DNA from: Acanthopleura granulata | Taxonomy: Eukaryota; Mollusca; Polyplacophora; Chitonida; Chitonidae | DNA: 64,000 bases | Direction: 5' to 3' | NCBI GenBank assembly: GCA_016165875.1 | Contig: JABBOT010000033.1 | Location: 911,357 to 975,356 of the forward strand | Shown here: positions 12,301 through 24,300 of the stretch, piece by piece | How the letters are laid out: each line of letters starts with the position of its first letter | How positions within the stretch are numbered: the stretch's first letter is position 1 | Translations under genes and position numbers: made by a program | The notes under the pieces: generated by a model | Seen by the model: the letters and a program-made list of their open reading frames with translations, nothing else | Told to the model about the DNA's origin: nothing | The model's database searches: none

Positions 12301-15300
12301 AGAAATATTTACCCCAAGGGCCATTTACCACATATGACCCAATCAACAGGACATTCTATGGGTATCACATATCCTACAGTACTCTATGACCAGAATACTA
12401 TCTAGTTGTCTTAATATTTCCAATTACTTCAAGTTTCAGGTATGTCTATATATACATACAGCCTCAAAAACTCCCTTTTCAAATTCTGTTTTCTTGTCCT
12501 TGAATCGTTACGAGACTACACGCGACGGACAATAGAGCAACTGTCATAATTAAGTCGCTACAATCGAACTTAAAAATGTGAAAATATCTGGAACATTGCT
12601 ACAGTTAATACACAAGCAGTAAAAATTTTGAACCGACTGCATATGCTTTTGTAAATACGATAGGAGTTTGTCAAAGTCAGAATCGGTGTGAACGTTTCGA
12701 TCAAACTAACTGAGAGTCGCTCAGCCCTAAACAGCTACCGGAGTCATCACAAGCAAAAAAACATTCCAATCAACCAAACAGTTTTGCAGCACACTTTGAA
12801 ATTTTAGAACGACCTTGATGAACACGACCTTCAGGTTCTCCATGTTACAGTCATTTCTCACAACATCAGTGGAAAAAACCACGGAAGACATCACCAATAA
12901 TAACATCTTCGAAAGGGAAGATCACAAAAAGTGAAAACAAACAATGCCAAACTGCACCTTTCTCAGTACTTGTATATAGTGCACTACATTTTTGCAACTA
13001 GCTTGCAAATAAAAAAAAAAAAGAAATACAAGGACACACTTTCCTACAGTTGCACTCTCTAGTCTTGATTTCCAGGCTCCATATCACACAGCAAGGAAAT
13101 AAAATCACAGTACACTCCGGAGTTGCAAGTATCTACACATGGTTCGGGGTAAATCCACGCAGGCATAATCAGGATACTGGTACTATCTCACAATTCTAGT
13201 CACATGTCACACATCTGCACACAGGGGTGGGTGCCGAAGGTCAGCTATCCATTCCCGTATTTAGCCGTGTGGTCAAGAATGTATTCTAAAACAGGAGCCT
13301 CAGTGATCACATAGTACATGCTAGAAGGTGATTGGCTGGCAGATTGAGAGGATTTGGTGGCAGAGGTGGGAGTTTTGGTGGCAGAAGTGGAAGTTTTGCC
13401 AGTGGAAGAGGCACTTTTGACAAAAGAGGAAGAGGAAGTGGGAGATTTTTTAGCAAACGTGGCAGCAATTTTAGCAAAAGATGTAGCCTTTTTGGCAAAC
13501 TCGGCGGCACTTTTGTAAACGGGCGAGGAAGGGTCAAGGGCCGACAAATCTTGAGATCCGCGCCTCTCAGACAAGCTAGTCGTCGACCCAGAAAGAGAGC
13601 TAATGGATCCACGGCGTCGGGTGTCAAATGATGCTGATCTCAGATCCTTGGAGTAACCTCTGTCCAATGAATGTATGGAAAATCGTCTGGCTCGCTGAAG
13701 TTGGGGCGTCAAGGAGGCGGCTCGATCGGCAGATGTGTAGCAGTCGGCCTCATAGCCGCGATCGATCTGGGCTTGTCGATCAAATTTGAGGCTTTTGTTG
13801 GCGGATGTCGTTCTACTGAATGACGGCGGTCCGCTTATGGAAAACCGTCTATGTTTTAACTGTGGCGTTGATGGGGTGGACCACGTTGAGGGTTTCTCCA
13901 GCGTTGGAAGTTTTTCCAAGGAGGCCCATTTCTGCCATGAGGACTGCCCGTCTCTTGTAGAGGGCTGCCTTTCCCGAGACGACAGCCTTTCCATGGAGGA
14001 CCATTTCTGCCATGAGGACTGCCCGTCTCTTGTAGAGGGCTGCCTTTCCCGAGACGACAGCCTTTCCATGGAGGACCATCTATCCATTGACGGGCGTCTA
14101 TCCATTGAACTCAGTCGTTCCACTGATGACTGACGGTCAAGAGAGGCAAGTCTGTCTGTTGACGACCATTTCTGTGCTTCAGACACAGATGGTAACCTGT
14201 CCCATGAAGTTTGCCTGTCTCCCATGGAGGCATCGATGGACGGTCGCCTTTCCATGACCATGGAGCCTCTTCTTTGCTTCTCTCTCGCTAATCTGGTCTC
14301 TGCCATGGCAGCGTCAAATGATGGCCGTCTCTCCATGTTTATGGAGGCTCGTCTTGGTGGCATGTCGTAGCGGGTGAGGCGCGGGAGTTTAGGGGAGGGT
14401 TTAGGGGAGGCAGGGATAGACGGGCGGTAGTGTTTGTCAAATGCTTTTGCGGGTTTTGTGTCTTTAGCCTTTCTACTATCGCTACTACCAGGGAATTTCA
14501 CAATGGGGTCGGAAATAACAAAAACGAGGGAGCTAGCTTCATCAAAAGTCTTACTTGGTCGTCTGTAGAGCGGAAGAGACGGAGAAGGTTCCGTGTATCC
14601 GAAATCCTGACTCTCGCCACGGATCCGAAAATGGTAGTCCTCGTGCGGTCCCAAACCAGTCACACGATAGGACGTGTCTCGGATGTTTCGAGCGATGGGC
14701 TCCCACTCCATGGTGGGTCCTCTCTGGGCCTCAATCATGTACGTCAATTCCTCATCGTCAGCGTCGAGTCGAGGAACTGTCACACGCTGCCAGTTGAGAC
14801 GCACAGTTTCTGGTTCGTCGTCCACGATCACTGGTTCTACAAGCTTCATTGGTGGCAAAACTGAAATGAAAAAATTGAAAACAGGTGTGATAATATATTA
14901 AAGTTAAATAAATACTAAGTGGTATTCAACTTTTCTGGTTTTTTGACAGTATGGGTATAAGACTGCAGGAAAGCCTGTCACTTAACTGAGGAATTTCAAG
15001 AAAAGTGATCCACCTTCCTTTCGCATGTGTCTACTGATCAAGTCAACTGATTTATATTTGTATCTTGAAATCCACTGGCAGATCAGCGTTTTTTCTTATA
15101 CCGAATACGGATTCGAGTAACCATGACAACTGCAGCTCAAACCTCTTCTCCTATACAGCGGGATGGAAGGCGTTGGCTCTAGAAGACCTTTATCTGATTC
15201 GGGTCGAACTCGAAATTCGTAATCCAGCTTTGGTTTCAGTCCAGTCACATGGTAAGAGGTGTCTGGTAAACCCTTGGCAATGGGACGCCACTTCTTGATC

Positions 15301-18300
15301 TGAGGTTCTCGAACTTCCACTGTGTAACGGAGCGGAGTATCCGCCTGGTAGGTTGATGTGGGTTGCCATGACAACCTCACTGCGTCTGGCTCAAGGTCGT
15401 ACAGTTGAGGTCGCTCAACTGGTACCCTGGGTGAGACTGAATCGAGAAATAATTTTCTTTTGTCACACTGGTATTTATTTATTTATTTGATTGGTGTTTT
15501 ATGCCGTACTGAAGTATATATCACTTATACGACAACGGCCAGCATTATGGCGAGGGGAAACCCACGGCAATCCGCAGGTTGTCGACCGTTATATTAGTAT
15601 AACAACGAACAAAAAAAATACAAACTGAAATTAGAGCTTAACTGATAATTTTTGAAGGAAAATTTGATTGAAACTTATGATTTTTGATTAAAAATTTGAC
15701 TGAAACTGAATGTTTTGTGTGTGTCTTTCATTCCAGAGTGACAAAACTGCTTTGTCTTCTGACATCTCCTTTAATGAACGAATATCCACTAAACTTGAAC
15801 TGCCCAACTTAAAAATCTCTGCAGAAGCTTTGATAGACAGTCAAAATGAGACCAGGAATACTGGCAGTTTTAAAGTAATAACTTTCATCTCACATTTCAG
15901 GTTTGATCCTTTCGCATTTTCTACATGCAGATATATATATATATATATGCATACAATTTATAAGAACACCATACAATAAAATGAAAGTATGCAACCGTTA
16001 GTAATCCGAAAATCGACAAACTAGTGTATTTCACCTGAGGTTCAGCTTTCTTTTCAGGTGACACATTTGCTTCATTCTATATAATTCATCCACCTTACAG
16101 GGTCACTAGTGAAATTTTTTTTTTTTTTGGAGGGAATTTGATTTGTTTCTCATCACAAAAACTTCAGCATTGGCATCAAAAGTAGCATTGAAAGTCTTAT
16201 CTCACCCATGCGCCTGTAGAAGGTGACGGGCAGAGTGGGCTCGCTCATGCCCTGTCCAGTTTCCGCGCGCACCCGGAACAAGTAGTCCTGATGGGGGCGG
16301 AGCCCAGTGAGGCGGTACTGTGTATCCATGATGCCTCGGGCCACGGGCAACCATTCCATGCTGGGTGGCTCCTGGGCCTCAATGATGTAGGTGATCAGTC
16401 CACCGCTGCCACCCGAGGGAATATTTGCCCTCCGCCATCGAAGCGTTACACTGCGGCCGTCGGGCTCTATGTCGATGATTTCTGGAGTTTCGATGGGGAT
16501 TCTGGCAACTGTCAAATTGAGACGATCGTACATGATGAGACCGTACATGTACACATTTTTGGTCTCTGATAATGAGATTTGTACAAGACTGTACACATTT
16601 TATGTCTCTGATAGTGAGAACTGTACGAGACTGTACACATTTTATGTCTCTGATACTGAGGATTGTACAAGACTGTACACATTTTTGATCTCTGATAGTG
16701 AGAACTGTACGAGACTGTACACATTTTTGGTCTCTGATACTGAGGATTGTACAAGACTGTACACATATTTGGTCTCTGATACTGAGGATTGTACCAGACT
16801 ACACATTTTTGGTCTCTGATACTGAGGATTGTACCAGACTGTACACATTTTATGTCTCTGATAGTGAGGATTGTACAAGACTGTACACATTTTTGGTCTC
16901 TGATAGTGAGGATTGTACAAGACTGTACACATTTTATGTCTGTGATACTGAAGATTGTACAAGACTGTACACATTTTTGGTCTCTGATAATGAGGATTGT
17001 ACAAGACTGTACACATTTTTGGTCTCTGATACTGAGGGTTGTACAAGACTGTACACATTTTTGGTCTCTGATACTGAGGATTGTACAAGACTGTACACAT
17101 TTTTGGTCTCTGATAGTGAGGATTGTACAAGACTGTACACACTTCATGTCTCATACTGCTGTATGATTTCAAATTACAAGCACAGTACAGTACAGCACAT
17201 AGTAAAGTTCTCCACAAACCCAGGCTTTCACCTCTTGAGCATGTATAACTGATGTGTCTCAGCAGCTGTACACAAACTGCAGTATTCCAAACAGTGCATA
17301 TTCCCACACCTCAGATGCCTATGGCAGTAGCAAGCAGACATCGGTGAAAGTTAACATGAGACGTTACAGGGAACTGAACTAGAATGCAACATGAGGCGTT
17401 ACAGGGAACTGAACTAGAATGTAACACGAGACCTTACAGGGAACTGAACTAGAATGTAACAGGAGCCGCTACAGGGAACTGAACTAGAATGTAACAGGAG
17501 ACGTTACAGGGAACTGAACAAGAATGTAACATTTCTGAGAACTATGCATAACAATAACCCGAATTTTGTGTCAAGAAAACCGAGTCTTGGACTTACATCA
17601 AGGTCACACAGTTTTTGCATTAACTTCTATGTTTAGACAATGTTTTGATCTGTACAAGTAAACCCACAATTGGTCAGATGTCCATGGTTTTTATTTCGTG
17701 TTTATTTGTAGTATTTTAGACTGGAAGAAGCAAACTGACGTCAAGGTGAAATATACAGGGAAATAATGAACAACAATGGCACTTACTCTGAAAACCATGC
17801 ACCTGATAACAGCCAGATATTACAGTAGGATCTGCAATGCGTACAGTATGTGGCTTAACCTTCAAGTTATTTATACAATGTTTTGTCTTGTGCGAGTTAA
17901 GCCTCCAGGTGTGAGTTAAGCCTTCAGATGTGAGTTAAGCATCCAGGTGTGAGTTAAGCTTCCAGGTGTCAGTTAAGCCTCCAGGTGTGAGTTAAGCTTC
18001 CAGGTGTGAGTTAAGCCTCCAGGTGTGAGTAAAACTGCAAATGTCTGGATGTCTGTGGTCTCAACAAAGATTTCAGTACCATATTTATTTATCAACGTAC
18101 CTAGTTGCCTTGGCAAAGCAGTGGAGGGCCCGGGTGGACTAAGGCCGTACTGACTCTCAGCACGAACTCGGAACTCATAGTCACCGTCCGGTTTGAGTCC
18201 CGACAGGAAATATGATGTGTGAGGAATTCTTCGCACCAAGGGAGACCAATCTTTTCCAGATTCTCGCGCCTCGATCGTGTACGTCACAGGCAGGGTCATG

Positions 18301-21300
18301 TTAGATCCTCCATAAGATGGAACAGTGGCCGGTTGCCATGTCAACCGCATTGAGCCACGCCTCACGTCAGACACCAGAGGAATGTCACTCGGAACGACAG
18401 GAGCAACTGTGAAAGACACCATTATTTATTTTATACATGTATGGTTCAGAATAAGCAAGAAAACATCAATTTAGTGGATGCCAAATAAGAGGAAATGGGT
18501 GGAGAAAACAGTGTTATCTTTGCTTGAAATTTAAAATTCTTAAATCTCAAATAACGATAATGTTACCGTACTGAATAGTTTTTAAAACGCATTAAAATCT
18601 GACAGAGCAAGCCACTCATACCTACGTTCACCATCCAGCAAAATGCCAACTAAACCATACACCCCATTTCCCTAAAGAGACTTCCAATCCTGCATGTTTT
18701 CTCGCATAAATACTTTCACTTTTTCTTTATTAAAACAGCAGGATTACTGGCCAATGAAAACAAGACGGAAGCTCAAGTTCATAGCCAGCTATAAGTGCCA
18801 TACTAAACTTGTCTTCTGTCTGCTCAATTTAAGCTCTATAACTTCCATTAGCCCTTCAAGCCCTCTGCAACCTCTCTGGATGAAGAAAAAATCTGCCAGA
18901 AGAGTTTCTTCCTATTCCAGAAGCAGTAAATCAAGTTGGCATAAAGACAGACAGATTTTCCTATCAGTCTGTATGATTATGGCTGAACGCCACATTGGCA
19001 GTATCTCAGCCGTATGGCAGTGAGTAGACTGTATGAAATCACTGGTATACTGATAATAATTATTTACAACAGTTAAACATTTCAGCATCGTCTACTTCTG
19101 AATATTGGTGAAGAACCAACTAGTCAAACATTCCAGTACTCAGCATCTCTTCTGGATTATCTCCCCTTACCTGCTCTCCTGGGTAGGTGTACAGCCCTTG
19201 TGGGCTCACTGACTCCGTAGTCGTTTTCTGCGCGCACTCTCAGACAGTATGCCTTGTCTGGACGCAGGTTCGTCAAAAGGTAATTCGTTGTGGGCAGCTT
19301 ACGAACCAGTGTCTGCCAGTTGGTGTTCGGAGGCTCTTGGACCTCCACCCGGTACGTAGTGGGCATCATCTGAGCACCAAATGGTGGGGTGTCGACTGGT
19401 GTCCATGACAACCGTGCAGAATCGACTTTGACCTCAGAAATGTAGGGTTCTGCCATTGGCAGGCGAGGTTGTACTGGGAATATCAAATTTGTCACGTAGT
19501 TTAAATGACCAGAATGATGTTCTAATCACTAACAGCAGTTAAGGAACCCCTTAAGAGATAAATTCCACAGCTGAGGGCTGGGTTTATAATCCAGTTGGTG
19601 GGTAAAGAATTTGTGTTATGCCCATCAGGTTTTCATCAAAATTAAGTAACATTAAGTAACAAACAACAAAAGCGGCCGAATTCTGTCCACTTGATATCGC
19701 TATAAAGGCTTACCAGCTCTCCTCGGGAGATACACAGACATCGTCGGCTCACTCATTCCCTGATCGGTCACCGCTCGGACACGGAACACGTAGTCCTTAT
19801 CCGGGCGGAGATTCTGTACCCTGTGGTTAATTTCATGGATGTCTCTGACAAATGGTGTCCATGTCTGGCTAGGAGGTTCCTGCATCTCAATCAGATACAG
19901 GACTTTCTGGAAGTCTGTCATTTTCCCAGGAAGGTCCACTGTCTGCCAGGTGAGGCGCACCGAGTCAGGGCGGATGTCAGACAGCAGGGGTTCAGCCTTT
20001 GGCAGGTGTGGAACTGAAAGTAAAACATAGTGAAAGTGAAAGTAACATATAGTAAGGTAACATGGACAGTAAGGAGTGATGAAAATAAAAGCGACAGAAA
20101 ACTGCTTTATGAAACTGAACTACCCTATTTCTTCAACCTTTTCGAATACCTCTGCAACCAATATTTTTAAACATTCTTCCAGAACTATGGGGAGTAGCGA
20201 AATAATTTACACAGTTTTATGAAGCTTCCATCTTTAGCCTCAAACAAATAATAATTAGTGTTAATTTCATAATCATCCTTTCCATAAATTTCAATGTAAA
20301 AACTGCTCAGTAGTTAAAAAGGGTGAAGACTTCTAGTATTCTCATCTCGCATATTTGGGTTTGATTTATACAGGTAAATGTTTAGTCTTTGTTCATTGCA
20401 GAACTGAAAGTAATATAGTGAGGCAGTTGATAGTGACAACACTGGGATGAAAAGAAAAAATCTTGTTTCGTGAAACATAACTGATTGGGTTTAGCATGAT
20501 TGGGTCTTAGTTATGGGAGTGTATGCTCAGCCTGTTAAGTGCAGGTGTTGAAGAAACCACGAATGAGCCTTCAATAATTAATCTTACCATGGATCAAAGG
20601 ACAGTTCTCACAAGTATAAAATACATGTAGAAGAACTTCTGACTACTTATACTAACTTGGTTTCCTGTAGAGGTATGCAGGTGCTGTCGGAGCACTTTTA
20701 CCGCTCTCTGTCTGGGCACGCACTCTGAAAGCATATTCTCTGTCAGGGTGGAGCCTCGACACTTCAAACGACAGATCTGGAAGGCTAGTGGCGAGCGTAC
20801 GCCACTCACTGCTCGGTGACTCCAGCATCTCTACCTGGTATCTGATTGGTCCATGTTCTCCCGTGAGATAGGACGGGAGGCTGGCCGGTCGCCATGACAA
20901 CCTCAATGAATTTGGCTTTTCGTTAGATATCGTTGGAGCTGAACTGGGCATTACCGGTGGTACTGAAAATGATCAGGATCAAAGTTGGTCAGGCTAAATC
21001 CTGAAAAATTTAGAACACGTCTAATTATGAGGAGAACAAGGCTGTGAGAAATACAAGTAGTATATGACTAACTGTTTCACAATATAATCTTTTTCACAGC
21101 CCACTTTTGACAACAAGGAAAAAAATATGAATTGACTAATCTAGAAATCTAGAATTCATATTAATGCGAAGAAATTCATTTTGCCGTTATTTCGACTTTA
21201 ATTAAGTTGAGGATGACTTACTTTGCTTATTTATTATGCCAAGCTTTTCAGTGGATCAACTAGTCATATCAACAAACCGACATTTGTGTCCAAATTATCA

Positions 21301-24300
21301 ACTATAATAAACCTAGAAACATTTTCTATGACTTAAAATTGCAATTCGAATTTGCTACAAGGGTGCTACTGGTGAACTGGTGACTGGCCACTGAGAAGCT
21401 AGAAACCTATCATGAGTGTGCTAGAAGTGAACTTGAGGTGAACGAGTGGCTAGACACTGGGAAGCCAGTAAACTGCTACAAGTGTGTTAGAGGTGAACTA
21501 GTGGCTAGACACTGAGAAGCTGGAAAACTGCTACAAGTGTGCTGGAGGTGAACTAGTGGCTAGACACTTTGATGCTAGAAAACTGCTACAAGTGTGCTAC
21601 AGGTGAACTAGTGGCTAGACACTGAGATGCTAGAACACTGCTAAAAGTGTGCTGCAGGTGAACTAGTGGCTAGACACTGAGAAGCTGGAAAACTGCCACA
21701 AGTGTGCTAGAGGAGAACTAGTGGCTAGACACTTGAGATGCTAGAAAACTGCCATGAGTGTGCTAGAGGAGAACTAGTGGCTAGATACTGTGATGCTAGA
21801 AAACTGCTACAAGTGTGCTGCAGGTGAACTAGTGGCTAGACACTGAGAAGCTGGAAAACTGCTACAAGTGTGCTAGAGGTGAACTAGTGGCTATACACTG
21901 AGAAGCTGGAAAACTGCCACAAGTGTGCTAGAGGTGAACTAGTGGCTAGACACTGAGATTCTAGAAAACTGCTACAAGTGTGCTGCAGGTGAACTAGTGG
22001 CTCTACACTGAGAAGCTGGAAAACTGCTACAAGTGTGCTGGAGGTGAACTAGTGGCTAGACACTGAGATGCTAGAAAAGTGCTACGAGTGTGCTACTGGT
22101 GAACAAGTGGCTCTACACTGAGGAGCTGGAAAAGTGCTACAAGTGTGCCAGAGGCTCGCCATACAGAATCTTCAGTCTGCAGTCCTACCTCCACCCCTCA
22201 CAAGGCTGACGGCAGGTGTCATGAGCGCCACAGGCTCTGGAAGACGCGACATCTCCGCACGAACACGGAATGTGTAATCCTGCTCTGGTCTGAGGCCGGC
22301 CAATCTGAAGCTAGTATCCGGTATCCCAGCAGCTACTGGCCTCCAGTCCGCTTGCGGGGCTTCTCGCATCTCGATGGTGTATTTGGGTGGTTCTGCCCGG
22401 CGGATCCGAGGATGTGGTGAAATTGGTTTCCATGATAACTGCAATCCTTCAGCGTCAAATGAGTCGATCTTAGGGGGTTCCAAATGGTACCTGGGTGCAT
22501 CTGAAAATACAGAATAACTTTTCTTACTAAATTTATTTATTTATTTGTTTGTTTTATTGGGGTTTTATGATGTACTGAAGAATATTTCACTTCATGACCG
22601 TGGCCAGCATATTGGTGGAAGGAAACCGAGTAGGGCCCTGGGAGAAACCCACGTCCATCCACAGGTTGCTGGCAGACCTACCTTTAATGTTAAAATTCCA
22701 CCCAGTATATCGAGTTCCACCCAGTCCATCAAGTTTCACCCATTCCATCAAGTTCCACCCATTCCATCAAGTTCCACCCATTCCATCAAGTTTCACCCAT
22801 TCCATCAAGTTCCACCCATTCCATCAAGTTCCACCCATTCCATCAAGTTTCACCCATTCCATCAATTTCCACCCAGTCCATCAAGTTCCACACAGCACAT
22901 GAAGCTCACCTGGTTCTTTACGGTACAGCGGTTTTGGAGGAGATGGTTCCGAGATTCCGTACTCGGTTTCTGCCCGGACACGGAAAGCATAATCCTTGTC
23001 AGGTCTGAGGTCAGTGAGGTGGAACGCCGTGGTCGGCACGCCGCTGGCCACGGTTCGCCAGTCAGCGTAGGGGCCTTCCTGAGCCTCGATCATGTACAGG
23101 AGAGGCTCCTCCGAGGAGTCGAATGGCGGGATGTGGACGCGGTCCCATCTCAGACGCACGGAGGTCGGTTCAAGTTCTTCGACTTCCAAATCTGATACTG
23201 GAACCCTCGTACGAGCTACAAGATAAATAACAGTTATTTATTGATTCATTTGGTTTTGAATGTTACACCATACTCAAGAATTTTTGATTTCTACCTGGGG
23301 ACCAGTTTTATGGGTGGAGGAAACCTGAGCACCTACTTTACCACTGCCGCTTAACAGTGGGAGCAGGGAAGTAATCTACAAATGCCGAGGTTTGATTTGA
23401 ACCAGAAACCTGATGTATTTCAGGCATTATTTGTTTGAGTTCTTTATTTATTTGATTGGTGTTTTACACCGTATTCAAGAATATTTCACTTATACCACAG
23501 CAGTCAGCATTATGATGGGAGAAAACTCTCTCACAGCCCAAGGGAAACCCACACTATCCACAGGTGGACCCGTTTGATATTTTTCATCAGACACTGACAG
23601 CCAGTTGTCTTCTCATGTCAAGGGGCAGTTTTTTTAGGTTTCATTCATTTAATTTTTAAAATCAGGCACTGATAGCCAGTCATTGGATGCAGTGTCACTT
23701 ACTACCCTTAAAACCACGAAATTGTTCATGCTTCAGTACTGGAGTCCTCATCTGTTAAAATGGATGTGACGCATCCATCCACATTACATTAATGACAACC
23801 TGGTGATCGTTTGTATTTCCACAATACTTATTTGAATCATTACTAATTTTATTTCAAAATTTCCCAAATCTTCTGGCAAATGATCAATTCAAGTGATCAA
23901 TTCCATGTGCATTCAAGTAGCCTATTCAGTGTGCATTCAAGTAGACTATTCAGTGTGCATTCAAGTGATCTATTCAGCACAAATTCATCATGATCTGATT
24001 GAGGAATTTAGAATCTTTCTCCAATGATCGACTGATATATGAAGTGTCAGCGCTGTTGTTATCAAGACTTACATTTTGGCATCCAAAACAATAAAAATTT
24101 GTGCCCTGGCCAATCATATGCACTGCAGGCCATGATTTTGTGAAGTAAGACAGAAGCTTTACTATCCAACCCAACAAGCACCCACCTAGCGCCCTGGACA
24201 GGGACATTGGGGGTGAAGGCTCTCCCAGGCCGCGGGTGCTGGAATCTGGGCGAACTCGGAACGAGTAATCGTCACTTAACTCAAGGCCCGCGAGACGATG

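Larger units (their letters stand above)
15437..16205. other. Intron with a SINE body and an (AT)n tract
   Basis: Contains a SINE body (15473-15592), an (AT)n run (15931-15948) and, at 16027-16155, a segment similar to 24551-24660 (GTTCAGCTTTCTTTTCAGGT, GTGACACATTTGCTT). No exon. Confidence 0.6.
16509..18100. other. Intron made largely of three minisatellites
   Basis: Three tandem arrays (16533-17160, 17355-17530, 17893-18030) take up more than half of this intron. No exon seen between them. Confidence 0.75.
22501..22909. other. Intron with a SINE body and a 19-bp minisatellite
   Basis: SINE body at 22531-22685, followed directly by the tandem array at 22690-22895; only about 15 bp remain before the exon 15 donor. 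Confidence 0.7.
23216..24185. other. Intron with SINE bodies and a short tandem array
   Basis: A strongly diverged SINE-like stretch (23238-23400), a clearer SINE body (23447-23580), and three to four copies of a 28-bp unit (CTATTCAGTGTGCATTCAAG) at 23885-23980. No exon. Confidence 0.6.

Noticed and set aside
16512..17307. Repetitive ORFs on both strands over the 42-bp array
   Set aside because: A unit length divisible by three without stops gives open frames by chance; they lie in an intron between two FN3 exons.
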